NCBI GenBank assembly: GCA_001464765.1
Contig: LNDV01000021.1
Coordinates: 16,941 to 80,940 of the forward strand
Source of the DNA: Betaproteobacteria bacterium Ga0077526
Lineage (GTDB): Bacteria; Pseudomonadota; Gammaproteobacteria; Burkholderiales; Ga0077523
DNA: 64,000 nt
Reading direction: 5' to 3'
The stretch's first letter is position 1. Each line of letters starts with the position of its first letter. The notes under the pieces were generated by a model that made no database searches, was not told where the DNA came from, and saw only the letters and a program-made list of their open reading frames with translations. The position numbers were made by a program, and so were the translations under genes. Shown piece after piece: positions 9,812 through 18,577 of the stretch.

Positions 9812-10474
9812 CTACATGGTGATCACGGACTGCGACATCACGATCGTGTTCTTGGGTCCTTCGACGCGAATCGTGACGCGGTAGGCGACGCTGAGCGCAT
9901 TGGCGCTCGGCGTAAGCTCGCCCTGCTTGAAACTCATCGTCAGCGCATTGGGCACGACCGAGCAGCGGGCTTCGAGGTCGGAGGGTGCGGAGACGTTGTC
10001 GGAACACATGCGTTCGACGATCCAGCGGACAGTGTTGCCGGAAACATCGGTGCCGGGCACGCCGGACCAGTCCAAGTCCGGGATGCCGTCGCTGGGCGCG
10101 GTATCCGCGAGCAGCACCGGCGAGTACTTGCCCGTGGTGATGGTCTTCTCGATGGTCGGTGTGGCAGCGAATCCGCTGGAGCCCGTGATGGAAGAGAACG
10201 CCGTCTCGACACCGGTATCCACGGCCTGGAGCGCCGCCATCCGGAATGCCATGTTGCCGGAGATGAGGTTGCCCGTGTCGGTTGACCGGACCAGCGCGAT
10301 GCCCGCGAGCGTGAGGGCCACCAGCACGATCAGCGAGATCACCAGCACCACACCCGACTCCCGTCGTGGCGACGGTGCCGATCGGCGGAGAGCGTTGTGC
10401 GGCAAGGTCGGGTGTCCGGACGCCGGGATCAGAGTCGGTTGACGCATGTGTCCATTTCCGCGGGGGCGATCCAT
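9812..10474 (-). CDS. pilX: PilX minor pilin
   Basis: 220 residues. A basic leader ends in a prepilin peptidase site (RRESG^VVLVISLIVLVALT) and is followed by the PilX-like segment GNLISGNMAFRMAALQAVD. As is usual for PilX, the Glu-5 of major pilins is absent. PilX is an inner-membrane-inserted minor pilin that primes pilus assembly with PilV, PilW and PilY1. The start at 10474 is preferred because AGGAGC lies 8 bases upstream; an in-frame Met nine codons later is the alternative. It follows pilW by 11 bases and precedes the first pilY1. Confidence 0.88.
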   Translation of the reverse strand: MDRPRGNGHMRQPTLIPASGHPTLPHNALRRSAPSPRRESGVVLVISLIVLVALTLAGIALVRSTDTGNLISGNMAFRMAALQAVDTGVETAFSSITGSSGFAATPTIEKTITTGKYSPVLLADTAPSDGIPDLDWSGVPGTDVSGNTVRWIVERMCSDNVSAPSDLEARCSVVPNALTMSFKQGELTPSANALSVAYRVTIRVEGPKNTIVMSQSVITM

Positions 10475-10485
10475 GGTTTTCGCTC

Positions 10486-11646
10486 CTAGTACTGCCACAT
10501 GACGTTGCGCAGCGGCACGATGGTCTCGTAGACGCGATAGCGGTGATGCTTCCAGTCGCTCTTCGCGGACAGATCGAAGATCGGCGCCGGGTTGGCCGTC
10601 GTGTCGCGCCAGGCACACGGGCCCTTGTCGTTGTTGCCGGAGTTGTTCGTGCAGGTCACGTCGAGGCCCTGCAACTCATCCTTCTCGCGCAGCTGGCTGC
10701 GGGCCACCAGGGCGATACGGACAGCCTTCACGCGGCCCTGGTCGGCAAACGCCGGATTCGCCCAGCTGCCCGTCGCGTTCACCCAGGAGGTGACTTCCTG
10801 ACTGTTGGTCGTGGCCGAAATGCCGTACTGGGCCTGCAGGCCGACGATGCCGGCGGCGATGGGGATGGGCGCGGTGCCGGCCGTGAGGTCCTCGACCTGG
10901 AGATTGCCGTTGTTGTTGGCATCGATGTTCACGGCGTAGGAGACCCGGCGCATCAGCCCCATGTTCGCGACCACGGTGGGTCGGATGCGGTCGTTGGTGT
11001 AGCCGCCTGCGGGCAGCAGCAGGTTCAGCTTGTCCGCGGGAGGATTGGCGGGTGCCGTGGAACCCGCTTCGACCTTGAGTGCGAGAAACTTCGGATTCAG
11101 CGGATCGGTCCGGATGCTGCTCACCTGCAGCCGCGTGCAAGCCTGGCCGGTACGGCCCACGAGGATGTAGTCCCCCGCCTTGTACACCTTGTTGCTGATC
11201 GTGTTGTCGACCACCACCTCGGGAATGCCACCCTTGAAGTCCACCTGGACCTGCGACGGCGTGGCACCGAAGCCCGAGGTGCTGAAGGCGAGCGTGATGG
11301 TGTCCGGACTGTCGGAGGCGCCGTTCGTGATGACCACCGGCAGGAAGTTGGTGAGCTCCACCGGGTTGTTGTTGACCCATTGGCGATAACCGGTGCAGAT
11401 GGTGTCGTTCTGGTAGAACATGCCGTAGCCGGCCAGCCGCACCTCGCGCTCGATCGTGGACAGGCCCATCAGGCCGGATTCCTGCGCGTCGTTCGTGACG
11501 GTGGTCGTGCGTTTCTGGCCCTCGAACGCGTTGAAGGACTGGAACACCACGATCATGCCGATGAGGCCGATCACCATGCCGACGAGCACGTCGACGAGGC
11601 TCATGCCGTGCTGGCGGAAACGGGTACGGAGAGGGGATCGGATCAT
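10486..11646 (-). CDS. pilW: PilW minor pilin
   Basis: 386 residues with the prepilin motif RQHG^MSLVDVLVGMVIGLIGM and then a long periplasmic domain. The segment GLMGLSTIEREVRLAGYG is characteristic of PilW. Residue 5 after the cleavage site is Asp rather than Glu, which is common in PilW. It is part of the priming complex for type IV pilus assembly in the inner membrane. It sits between pilV (stop 7 bases upstream) and pilX in the usual operon order, so translation is probably coupled. Confidence 0.9.
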   Translation of the reverse strand: MIRSPLRTRFRQHGMSLVDVLVGMVIGLIGMIVVFQSFNAFEGQKRTTTVTNDAQESGLMGLSTIEREVRLAGYGMFYQNDTICTGYRQWVNNNPVELTNFLPVVITNGASDSPDTITLAFSTSGFGATPSQVQVDFKGGIPEVVVDNTISNKVYKAGDYILVGRTGQACTRLQVSSIRTDPLNPKFLALKVEAGSTAPANPPADKLNLLLPAGGYTNDRIRPTVVANMGLMRRVSYAVNIDANNNGNLQVEDLTAGTAPIPIAAGIVGLQAQYGISATTNSQEVTSWVNATGSWANPAFADQGRVKAVRIALVARSQLREKDELQGLDVTCTNNSGNNDKGPCAWRDTTANPAPIFDLSAKSDWKHHRYRVYETIVPLRNVMWQY

Positions 11647-11653
11647 GGCGCCC

Positions 11654-12136
11654 TCAGCTGCTCAACTGGGTGGTGACGGTCATGTTGTGACGGCCGGTGC
11701 GGGACTCCCAGCACACGCGTACCGTCACCCGGCGCGTCAGGGCGTCGACCGTGATGGACTGCATGTTGTTCGTCGCACCGGGAAGCAGATTGGCCACGTT
11801 GGCCAGCCATGCGGTCACGTTGGCGTTGTTCGAATTGCCGCCGGTCGGCTCACACACGACACCGGACGGCCGGTGTGCGTACTGCGCGAGATTCGTACGG
11901 TCCGCCCACATGAATCCGATCACCTGATTGGCGAGGAAGCTCGCGTCGGCGCGGTACTTCGCCTCCGAACTGTTGCGGATCGACTGGGCCTGCAGGCCGA
12001 TGATCGCCAGGATGCCGAGCGAGAAGATCAGGATGGCGATCAGCGCCTCAAGCATCATCACGCCGGACTGGCGTGCGGCGATCGGTCGCGGGGAAGTCCC
12101 GCGCGGGGCGGGACGCGACATGGTGGGGGAGGTCAT
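11654..12136 (-). CDS. pilV: PilV minor pilin
   Basis: 160 residues with the prepilin cleavage motif RQSG^VMMLEALIAILIFSLG and the PilV-typical GLQAQSIRNSSEAKYRADAS. It acts as a minor pilin in the pilus-priming complex. The start at 12136 is chosen because its ATG overlaps the stop of the upstream fimT-like gene (ATGA); a Met four codons upstream (12148) is also possible. The long Arg/Pro-rich leader is normal for exported minor pilins of this group. Confidence 0.88.
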   Translation of the reverse strand: MTSPTMSRPAPRGTSPRPIAARQSGVMMLEALIAILIFSLGILAIIGLQAQSIRNSSEAKYRADASFLANQVIGFMWADRTNLAQYAHRPSGVVCEPTGGNSNNANVTAWLANVANLLPGATNNMQSITVDALTRRVTVRVCWESRTGRHNMTVTTQLSS

Positions 12137-12666
12137 CGGATTCCGCACATGCGGATCTGTCCGCCCGCGGTCACGGTGACGCGCAGACAGCGGACCTCGC
12201 CGGACCCGGACTGACTGACGCAGCTGCCGCCGGTCGGGTTGCTGACATCGATGGTGATCGGCTGATTCGGCAGCGGCGACACGAAGCCGTTGCCCAGGAA
12301 CGTGATGGTCGCCTGCGAGGCGGCGACCCGCGCGTTGGGCGTGCCCTCGGCGGCGTCGCGCAGCTGGATCTGGTTCCAGGCGCTGGTGTTGCGGTTCAGC
12401 GCCTCCACCACCCAGCCGGCCTGATCGGAGGCGGGCAGCCGCCAGCGCACCGGCGAGTTGCGCTTCACGGCTTCGGACCGGGCGAACTGGATGCCGTCGT
12501 TGATGGCATCGGTCGCCGTGCGGACCTGGCTGTTCTGGATCCAGTCCCGGAAAGAGGGCACGGCCAAAGCCACCAGGATCGCCACCAGGATGATCCCGAT
12601 CAGCAGTTCGATCAGGGTCGCCCCGGTCTGTCTCGTGCCGCCCATGGTGACTCGCGCCCGGTTCAT
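12133..12666 (-). CDS. fimT: FimT/GspH-family minor pilin
   Basis: 177 residues. The leader ends RQTG^ATLIELLIGIILVAILVALAVPSF, a full type III prepilin signal with Glu-5. The following NSQVRTATDAINDGIQFARSEAVKRN is the GspH/FimT helix signature. The C-terminal part has a likely disulfide pair around GGSCVSQ...VRCLRV. FimT/FimU-type pseudopilins belong to the minor pilin complex and, in some species, bind DNA for natural transformation. The start at 12666 lies next to the pilE stop (12668), giving tight coupling. Confidence 0.88.
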   Translation of the reverse strand: MNRARVTMGGTRQTGATLIELLIGIILVAILVALAVPSFRDWIQNSQVRTATDAINDGIQFARSEAVKRNSPVRWRLPASDQAGWVVEALNRNTSAWNQIQLRDAAEGTPNARVAASQATITFLGNGFVSPLPNQPITIDVSNPTGGSCVSQSGSGEVRCLRVTVTAGGQIRMCGIR

Positions 12667-12667
12667 G

Positions 12668-13138
12668 TCAGCAGTGGTTCGGTTTCTTGACGACCCAGCA
12701 GCCGGTGCGGGTGCTCCAGTCGCCACCGCTCGGCACCGACGTGGTGTTGCGCGTGCCCTGGTCGTCGAGGGTGTAGGTGAAGCCGCCCGTGCCGCCGGTG
12801 GACACACCGGTGGCGGTCAGGAGGTAGGTCTGGCCCACCGTGGCTCCTGCCGCGCAGGTGACGGTGAAGTAGCTGGTCGCGCCCGGCAGGGTGAAGGCCG
12901 GGAGTCCGTTGGCCGTGCCGCCGCACTGAGGCGGATAGCTGCGGTTGTCCTGGTAGTACTGTTCCAGACGGGACCGGGTGGCGCCGAGCTGGGACTGCGC
13001 ATCCGCCAGCTTGCCGCGGATCACGTAATCCCGGTAGGCCGGCAGTGCGATCGACGCGAGGATGGACACGATCGCCACTGCGATCAGCAGTTCGATCAGG
13101 GTGACGCCCCCCTGTGCCTTCATCGTGGTTCGCTTCAT
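12668..13138 (-). CDS. pilE: PilE-type pilin
   Basis: 156 residues: a short leader MKRTTMKAQGG, cleavage before VTLIELLIAVAIVSILASIALPAY, then the PilE-type sequence YRDYVIRGKLADAQSQLGATRSRLEQYYQDNRSYP. A C-terminal Cys pair (GCWVVKKPNHC) forms the usual D-loop disulfide. In this operon position it is most likely the PilE minor pilin rather than the bulk PilA fibre subunit. It is the first gene of the leftward pilus operon. It is divergent from the Fur-family gene, with about 180 bases between them that must hold its promoter. Confidence 0.88.
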   Translation of the reverse strand: MKRTTMKAQGGVTLIELLIAVAIVSILASIALPAYRDYVIRGKLADAQSQLGATRSRLEQYYQDNRSYPPQCGGTANGLPAFTLPGATSYFTVTCAAGATVGQTYLLTATGVSTGGTGGFTYTLDDQGTRNTTSVPSGGDWSTRTGCWVVKKPNHC

Positions 13139-13321
13139 CGGTGCTTTCTCCGCCTTGGGTAGAGTCGATCCTATTTCCCGGGGTACGCAAGAGCCAAACC
13201 TGCCCGACGAGTGGTCGGAATCCCGGAACGACCGGCAGAAACGCGCGTCGGACGGGGGATTCGGGGGCGGGAGACTGCCGCAATTAGACAGAGTCCAATT
13301 CTTATCTTAGACTCCCGACCC
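13139..13321. promoter_or_regulatory. Divergent pilE / Fur-family intergenic region
   Basis: This interval carries the promoters of the pilus operon (leftward) and the Fur-family gene (rightward). Close to the regulator start is an A/T-rich patch, TTAGACAGAGTCCAATTC followed by TTATCTTAGACTC (about 13284-13316). It has a TTAGAC direct repeat and GAGTC/GACTC arms and looks like a metalloregulator operator overlapping a promoter. Autoregulation is an inference from this layout. Confidence 0.45.
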
Positions 13322-13741
13322 ATGAAGACTGCCGGAATGACACGCGAAACCGTCACGGCCCGGTTGCGGGCTCACGGGATCCAGCCCACCCACCAGCGCA
13401 TCGAGATCGCCCACGCGCTCTTCTCGCGCATGGAGCACATGTCGGCCGACCAGGTGTTGGCGCTCGTCAACGAGCGGCACGCCGAGACCTCCAAGGCCAC
13501 CGTCTACAACACCCTCAAGCTGTTCGTCGAAACCCGCCTCGTGCGCGAGGTGATCGTCGACCCCGCCAAGGTGTTCTACGACCCCAACACCACGCCGCAC
13601 CACCACTTCTTCGATGTGGAGTCGGGCGAGATCACCGATATCGACGCCGCGGACATATCCATTTCCGGCCTGCCCGCCCTGCCCGCCGGCAAGGTGGCCG
13701 CCGGGATCGACCTGATCATCCGCATCCGGGCAAACGCCTGA
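13322..13741 (+). CDS. Fur-family metalloregulator (Irr/PerR-like)
   Basis: 139 residues: an N-terminal winged helix (TARLRAHGIQPTHQRIEIAH, HAETSKATVYNTLKLFVE) and a C-terminal dimerisation and metal-binding part with PHHHFFDVESGEITDID. The HHHF...E segment supplies metal or haem ligands. The CxxC zinc pairs found in many Fur and PerR proteins are absent, which fits the Irr-like branch. The protein should repress or activate iron or peroxide genes from an A/T-rich box like the one just upstream. The start was chosen at the Met directly before the conserved fold; upstream sequence in frame reads as promoter. Confidence 0.85.
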   Translation: MKTAGMTRETVTARLRAHGIQPTHQRIEIAHALFSRMEHMSADQVLALVNERHAETSKATVYNTLKLFVETRLVREVIVDPAKVFYDPNTTPHHHFFDVESGEITDIDAADISISGLPALPAGKVAAGIDLIIRIRANA

Positions 13742-13763
13742 CCGGGCTCGCCGGCCGGGGTGC

Positions 13764-14555
13764 TCAGGCGCCCTGGTATCTGGGCGGTCGCTTCTCCAGG
13801 AAGGCCTTCACCCCCTCCGCAAAGTCCTCCGTCTGCCCGGCCTGCCGCTGAAGGGCAGCCTCTATCGCCAGCTGGGCATCGAAGTCGTTGTCGGACGAGG
13901 CGTAGAGCGCCTGCTTGATGAGGTCGTAGGCGCGGGTCGGCCCCTTGGCGAACCCGCCTGCCAGTTTCGCGACCTCATCCCGGAAGCGGTCGTCATCCAC
14001 GCACTTCCAGATGAGTCCCCACTGGGCAGCTGTCTCGGCTGGCACCGGCTCGGCGCACAGCGCCATCCCCATGGATCGCGCCATGCCCACCAGCCGCGGC
14101 AGGAAGTAGGTCCCGCCGGCATCCGGAATGAGCCCGATGCGGGCGAAGGCCTGCAGGAAACTCGCGCTGCGGGTGGCGATCACGAGGTCGCCGGCCAGGG
14201 CCAGACTGGCCCCGGCGCCGGCGGCGATGCCGTTCACGGCCGTGATCACCGGAAAGGGCAGGGCGCGCAGGCGCTTCAGCAGCGGGTTGTAGTTTTCCTC
14301 CAGCGTGCTGGCCGCATCGAAGTCCGCTGTGCGTCCGGACGAGGAGGCCTCCTCGAGATCCTGCCCCGCCGAGAAGGCCCGCCCGGCACCCGTGAGCACC
14401 AGCACCCGCGCTGCGCCCGGGCGCTCCACCTGATCGATGGCGTCCCGGATTTCCCTGTGCATCTGGGTCGTGAAGGCGTTCAGCCGCTCGGGCCGGTTCA
14501 GCGTGAGCGTGGCGACGCCGTCGGTGATATCCCATAGAATCGTCTGGTATTGCAT
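13764..14555 (-). CDS. PaaG-like enoyl-CoA hydratase/isomerase
   Basis: 263 residues, crotonase fold. [19 protein letters not shown] (oxyanion hole) and [11 protein letters not shown] are present. The two catalytic glutamates of true hydratases are replaced, while Asp in [10 protein letters not shown] is kept. That pattern matches PaaG-type isomerases, which act on ring-epoxide or oxepin-CoA intermediates of phenylacetate degradation. No other paa gene is nearby, so the substrate is uncertain. It is divergent from the second crotonase gene, with 111 bases between them, and convergent with the Fur-family gene. Confidence 0.85.
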   Translation of the reverse strand: MQYQTILWDITDGVATLTLNRPERLNAFTTQMHREIRDAIDQVERPGAARVLVLTGAGRAFSAGQDLEEASSSGRTADFDAASTLEENYNPLLKRLRALPFPVITAVNGIAAGAGASLALAGDLVIATRSASFLQAFARIGLIPDAGGTYFLPRLVGMARSMGMALCAEPVPAETAAQWGLIWKCVDDDRFRDEVAKLAGGFAKGPTRAYDLIKQALYASSDNDFDAQLAIEAALQRQAGQTEDFAEGVKAFLEKRPPRYQGA

Positions 14556-14666
14556 CGAGTTCCCCTGCGGTGGACGAGTCCCGCGGCCGGACCCCCGGAT
14601 GCCGGCGGGGCCCTGCGGACGCGAAGTGCACCGGACTTTACCTCAGCTTTTCTGGAAGACATCCCC

Positions 14667-15449
14667 ATGACATACGAGAACATCCTGGTCGAGACCCGTG
14701 GCAAGGTCGGCCTCGTCACCCTCAACCGGCCCAAGGCCCTCAACGCCCTGTCGCCTGCGCTCATGCGCGAGCTGGCCGCGGCCCTCGACCTCTTCGAAGC
14801 CGACGACAACATCGGCGCCGTCGTGATCACGGGCAGCGAGAAGGCCTTCGCGGCCGGCGCGGACATCAAGGACATGCAGACCAAGTCCTACATGGACGTC
14901 TACAAGTCCGACTTCATCACCGCCGAATGGGAGCGTGTCACCCGCTGCCGCAAGCCGGTGATCGCTGCCGTGGCCGGCTATGCCCTCGGCGGCGGATGCG
15001 AACTGGCGATGATGTGCGACTTCATCCTCGCGGCGGAGAACGCCAAGTTCGGCCAGCCCGAGATTAATCTGGGCATCATTCCCGGGGCTGGGGGCACGCA
15101 GCGCCTCCCGCGGTTCGTGGGCAAGTCCAAGGCGATGGAGATGGTGCTGCTGGGGCAGGCACGCATGATGGACGCCGCCGAGGCCGAGCGTGTCGGCCTG
15201 GTGAGCCGGGTCCTGCCGCTCGACAAGCTGCTGGAGGACGCCCTCGCGACCGCTGCCAAGATTGCCGAACTGAGCCTGCCGATCGCGATGATGGCCAAGG
15301 AATCCGTGAACCGTGCCTTCGAGACCACCCTCGCAGAAGGGGTGCGCTTCGAGCGCCGCCTGTTCCATTCGGCCTTCGCCACCGATGACCAGAAGGAAGG
15401 GATGGCGGCCTTCGTGGAAAAGCGCAAGCCGGTCTTCCGGCATCAGTAG
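14667..15449 (+). CDS. PaaF/crotonase-type enoyl-CoA hydratase
   Basis: 260 residues. [20 protein letters not shown] and [15 protein letters not shown] carry the oxyanion hole and the first catalytic Glu, and [19 protein letters not shown] carries the second. Both glutamates are intact, so it should hydrate short-chain trans-2-enoyl-CoA to 3-hydroxyacyl-CoA in beta-oxidation. The start at 14667 is a Met directly before the conserved TYENILVE; upstream in-frame codons overlap the promoter of the divergent crotonase. The pair of opposed crotonases may share control. Confidence 0.92.
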   Translation: MTYENILVETRGKVGLVTLNRPKALNALSPALMRELAAALDLFEADDNIGAVVITGSEKAFAAGADIKDMQTKSYMDVYKSDFITAEWERVTRCRKPVIAAVAGYALGGGCELAMMCDFILAAENAKFGQPEINLGIIPGAGGTQRLPRFVGKSKAMEMVLLGQARMMDAAEAERVGLVSRVLPLDKLLEDALATAAKIAELSLPIAMMAKESVNRAFETTLAEGVRFERRLFHSAFATDDQKEGMAAFVEKRKPVFRHQ

Positions 15450-15514
15450 GAAGGGGTCGCACTGCCGGTGCGGATCTTCCGCCGGGGAGGGTAGGAGAGC
15501 GCGGATTCTCCCGC

Positions 15515-15520
15515 TATAAT
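15515..15520 (+). promoter_or_regulatory. -10 box of the tRNA-Thr promoter
   Basis: A perfect TATAAT 15 bases upstream of the mature tRNA 5' end and directly followed by GC-rich CCGCGCC, a discriminator typical of stringently controlled stable RNA promoters. The -35 region is less clear. Confidence 0.6.
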
Positions 15521-15535
15521 CCGCGCCTTCCTCGT

Positions 15536-15611
15536 GCCGGTGTAGCTCAGTTGGTAGAGCAGCGCATTCGTAATGCGAAGGTCGTAGGTTCGACTCCTAT
15601 CTCCGGCACCA
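15536..15611 (+). tRNA. tRNA-Thr (anticodon CGU)
   Basis: A 76-nt cloverleaf with encoded CCA. The acceptor GCCGGTG pairs with CTCCGGC, the D-arm is GTAGCTCAGTTGGTAGAGC, and the anticodon arm GCGCATTCGTAATGCG has CGT at positions 34-36. The T-arm contains GGTTCGACTCC and the discriminator is A. It reads ACG codons. It stands alone between the crotonase gene and the leftward mscS gene. Confidence 0.97.
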
Positions 15612-15633
15612 CCCCCTCTTTCTCAGCGCCGTT

Positions 15634-15655
15634 GCCCTGACCGCCCGGTCAGGGC
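15634..15655. terminator. Hairpin overlapping the mscS stop, after the tRNA
   Basis: A 9-bp inverted repeat (GCCCTGACC/GGTCAGGGC) with a 4-base loop overlaps the mscS stop codon and lies 23 bases after the tRNA. The + strand after the tRNA also has CCCCCTCTTTCTC before the hairpin. No U-tract follows the stem, so termination efficiency is uncertain. Confidence 0.4.
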
Positions 15656-16485
15656 TGCCCCAGCAGCCTGACCTCCCTCTGCGGGAACGGAATCTCGATC
15701 CCGGCGTCCCGGAACCGCTCTGCGATCGCCTGGTGGATCTCACCTGACGCGTCGTTGTAGTCCGGGACCTTGACCCACGGCCGCACCCCGATGTCGATGG
15801 ACGATTCCCCGAGCTTCTCCACCTGCACGTCGGGCTCCGGGTCCTTCAGCACCCGCGGGTTGTCCGCCAGGATGGCCTGGATCACCTTTACCGCCTTCGA
15901 CAGATCCGTCGCGTAGGACACGCCCACCACGGCATGGATCTGCCGGATCTGGCCGTAGTTGTGCAGGACTTCCCCGACGATCTTCCGGTTCGGAATCACC
16001 ACGCGCGACAGGTCCACGTGCTTGAGGGTCGTGGCGAACAGCGTGACTGTCGCCACCTCGCCCTCCTCGTCGACGATGGAGATGTACTCGCCCACGCGAA
16101 ACGGCTTCGTGAAGATGATGGTGAGGCCCGCCACGATGTTGCTCAGCACGCCCTGCATGGCGAGCGCGACGCCGGCGCCCGCGACACCCAGGCCGGCGAT
16201 GAGCGGCAGCAGTTCCACGCCCAGGTTCTGCAGGGCCATGATGAGAAACAGCCCGAACACCAGAATGCGCACCACGCGCTGCAGCAGCCCGCGTACCGGC
16301 GGATCGAGTTCGAACTTCTCGAGGCCACTCTCGAGGGCCCTGCCGACCCAGCGGCCTGCCACCACCCCGATGCCGAGGATCACGATCGCAATGAGAACCT
16401 TCGGACCGAACTGGATGGCGGATTCCAACGCCGCGCGCTTCAGTGCGACGAGGGTCTCGAGGTGATTTTCGATGTGGTCTTCCAT
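15649..16485 (-). CDS. MscS-type small-conductance mechanosensitive channel
   Basis: 278 residues. There are three N-terminal membrane segments (about residues 28-48, 67-92 and the pore helix). TM3 has the glycine/alanine-rich pattern LIAGLGVAGAGVALAMQGVLSNIVAGL, and then the beta domain with FRVGEYISIVDEEGEVATV and VVIPNRKIVGEV. It matches the compact MscS of E. coli in length. It opens under membrane tension to release solutes during osmotic downshift. The start at 16485 is the Met just before the first amphipathic segment. It follows the DUF1015 gene on the same strand by 25 bases. Confidence 0.92.
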   Translation of the reverse strand: MEDHIENHLETLVALKRAALESAIQFGPKVLIAIVILGIGVVAGRWVGRALESGLEKFELDPPVRGLLQRVVRILVFGLFLIMALQNLGVELLPLIAGLGVAGAGVALAMQGVLSNIVAGLTIIFTKPFRVGEYISIVDEEGEVATVTLFATTLKHVDLSRVVIPNRKIVGEVLHNYGQIRQIHAVVGVSYATDLSKAVKVIQAILADNPRVLKDPEPDVQVEKLGESSIDIGVRPWVKVPDYNDASGEIHQAIAERFRDAGIEIPFPQREVRLLGQP

Positions 16486-16510
16486 GGCGGTGCGGTCCGG
16501 GGCGGGCGGG

Positions 16511-17779
16511 TCAGTCGAGGGGCAGGGACACGAGGCCGTCGGCCAGCTTGGGCTCGAACCACGTGGACTTGGGCGGCATGATCCGATCGGCGTCGGCGAC
16601 CTGCATGAGATCGTCGAGCTGGGTCGGATACATCGAGAAGGCTGCGGCCATCTCGCCGCTGTCGACCCGCTTCGCGAGTTCCGCCACGCCCCTCGCGCCG
16701 CCGACGAAGTCGATCCTCGGGTCACGGCGTGCGTCACGGATGTCGAGCAGCGGCTCCAGCAGATAGCGCGCGAGCAGGCTCACGTCCAGACGTTCGACGG
16801 GATCGGTCTCGGCTTCGAGCCCGGCGCGGAGTGCGAGTCGGAACCACTTTCCGGTGAGGTAGAGGCCGAAGGTCGCGGGCCGGTCGGGCTCCACGGGGCT
16901 GCCCGACGATTCGACTTCGAAGTTCGCCGACACCGCCTCGAGAAACGCCGCCGCGCTGCGGCCGTTCAGGTCCTTCACCAGCCGGTTGTAAGGCAGGATC
17001 ACGAGACTGTGGTGGGGGAAAGCGACCACCAGGAAACGTTGCGAAGGATCGTCGGCCGTGCAGCCTGCATCGCGGCGAGCGGCGGCTACACGCGACGCGG
17101 CGGCCGAGCGATGGTGGCCATCGGCGATGTACAGCGACGGCATGACATCGAATGCCTCGCACAGCGCGCGTTGCGTTTCGGTCGAGGCGACGCGCCACAG
17201 CGTATGCCGAACGCCGTCGTCGGCAGTGGCGTCGGCGTCCGGGGTGCCCGCTGCGACACTGGCCAGCATCGCGTCCACCGCGGGTGCCGTCGGGTACGCG
17301 AGCAGGACCGGCCCGGTCTGTGCGGCGACAGCTTCGATCTGCTTCACCCGGTCGTCTTCCTTGTCGGGGCGTGTCAGCTCATGCCGGAGGATGCGGTTGC
17401 CGTCGTATGCCGCCACCGACGCGCCGGCCACGAGGCCGGTCTGCACGTGAGGGCCCGAGGTGATCCGGTACACATAAAGCGCCGGTGTCGCGTCGCGCAC
17501 CAGCACGCCCTCGCGCAGCATGCGATCGAGATTTTCGCGTGCCTTTGCGTACACGATCGGCGAGTGCACGTCGATGTCCGGCGCCAGATCGATCTCCGGT
17601 TTCGAGACGTGAAGGAAGCTCCAGGGACGGCCGGCCGCGCGGACGCGCGCCTCGTCGCTGGAGAGCACGTCGTAGGGCGGCGCGATGACATCGGGTGCAC
17701 GGCCCGGCGCGGGGCGCAGGGCGGGAAACGGGGCGATGAGGGACACGGGTCGGATTCGCAACGGGGATCGAGCGGGCAT
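16511..17779 (-). CDS. DUF1015 family protein
   Basis: 422 residues. It begins RIRPVSLIAPFPALRP and has VIAPPYDVLS, FLHVSKPEIDL and the family hallmark LYIADGHHRSAAASRVA, followed by FPHHSLVILPYNRLV. This is the widespread DUF1015 (SerB-neighbour-type) family, and no reaction is established for it. The conserved GHHR motif suggests a metal or phosphate-binding catalytic site (inference). The start is taken as the Met eleven residues before the conserved core. It heads a leftward pair with mscS and is divergent from the PNPOx-like gene. Confidence 0.85.
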   Translation of the reverse strand: MPARSPLRIRPVSLIAPFPALRPAPGRAPDVIAPPYDVLSSDEARVRAAGRPWSFLHVSKPEIDLAPDIDVHSPIVYAKARENLDRMLREGVLVRDATPALYVYRITSGPHVQTGLVAGASVAAYDGNRILRHELTRPDKEDDRVKQIEAVAAQTGPVLLAYPTAPAVDAMLASVAAGTPDADATADDGVRHTLWRVASTETQRALCEAFDVMPSLYIADGHHRSAAASRVAAARRDAGCTADDPSQRFLVVAFPHHSLVILPYNRLVKDLNGRSAAAFLEAVSANFEVESSGSPVEPDRPATFGLYLTGKWFRLALRAGLEAETDPVERLDVSLLARYLLEPLLDIRDARRDPRIDFVGGARGVAELAKRVDSGEMAAAFSMYPTQLDDLMQVADADRIMPPKSTWFEPKLADGLVSLPLD

Positions 17780-17867
17780 TGTACTGATCGCGGTGACCTC
17801 TCTGGTACGCTCCGCGGACGTCGCCGCGCACGCGTCCGACGTCATTCCAAAAATTCCCGGAGGATCC

Positions 17868-18530
17868 ATGAGTCGACTCTTCAGCGCCAACCACCGCACC
17901 TATCAGGACCGTTTCGACACCCGCCGCATCGCGGACAAGGTGGAGGAACTCGCCGTCCACACCGAAGTCTCCGATATGGACAAGGCTTTCATCGAAAGCC
18001 GTGACATGTTCTTCCTGGCGAGCGTCGACCCCGACGGCCGCCCCACTGTGTCGTACAAGGGCGGTGACCCCGGCTTCGTCCGCGTGGTCGATGCGACCAC
18101 GCTGGCGTTCCCGCTGTTCGACGGCAACGGCATGTTCTATTCGGCGGGCAACGTGGTCGGCAACGGCAAGGTGGGTCTGCTGTTCATCGACTTCGTCACG
18201 CCGAACCGCATGCGCGTGCAGGGCGAGGCCAGCATCGACGAGAACGATCCGCTGCTGATGGAATTCACGGAAGCGCAACTGGTGGTGCGCGTGAAGGTCA
18301 CGGAAGTCTGGCCCAATTGCCCGCGCTATGTGCACCGGCATACGAAGGTCTCGCCGTCGCGCTACGTGCCGCGCGCCGCGTGCGAAACGCCGCTCGCCGG
18401 CTGGAAGCGCATCGACATGATCCAGGACGACCTGCCCGGTAAGGACCAGGGCAAGGCCGCGAAGGCCGGCGGTCTGATCTCCATCGAGGAGTGGTTCGGC
18501 AAGGTCGCCACGGGCGCCGAAGACGCCTGA
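17868..18530 (+). CDS. Pyridoxamine 5'-phosphate oxidase-family flavoprotein
   Basis: 220 residues with a split-barrel flavin-binding fold: FFLASVDPDGRPTVSYKGG, FDGNGMFYSAGNVVGNGKVGLLFIDF and NRMRVQGEASI. The C-terminal CPRYVHRHTKV...RYVPRA is typical of the PNPOx-like family that binds FMN or F420-type cofactors and acts as a small reductase. True PdxH activity is unlikely because the PdxH-specific C-terminus is missing. GGAGGA lies 5 bases before the ATG. The gene is followed by two strong hairpins. Confidence 0.85.
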   Translation: MSRLFSANHRTYQDRFDTRRIADKVEELAVHTEVSDMDKAFIESRDMFFLASVDPDGRPTVSYKGGDPGFVRVVDATTLAFPLFDGNGMFYSAGNVVGNGKVGLLFIDFVTPNRMRVQGEASIDENDPLLMEFTEAQLVVRVKVTEVWPNCPRYVHRHTKVSPSRYVPRAACETPLAGWKRIDMIQDDLPGKDQGKAAKAGGLISIEEWFGKVATGAEDA

Positions 18531-18551
18531 GCCTCGCCCGATTCCGCAGGT

Positions 18552-18577
18552 TGCAGGGCGCCGGCCGGCGCCCTGCA
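18552..18577. terminator. Perfect 26-bp palindrome after the PNPOx-like gene
   Basis: TGCAGGGCGCCGG joined directly to its exact complement, with no unpaired bases between the 13-bp arms. It starts 22 bases after the stop codon and is probably a termination or mRNA-end structure. No U-tract follows, because a second hairpin begins immediately. Confidence 0.55.

Noticed and set aside
3290..10285. Very long open frames on the plus strand opposite the pilY1, pilX genes (for example 3290-5056, 5441-7381, 7448-10285).
   Set aside because: They are Arg/His/Gly-rich shadows of GC-rich genes on the other strand, with no domain, and the opposite frames carry clear PilY1 motifs.
15536..15611. tRNA-Thr as attachment site of a genomic island.
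   Set aside because: No repeat of the tRNA 3' end and no tyrosine integrase were found nearby; the surrounding genes look ordinary.
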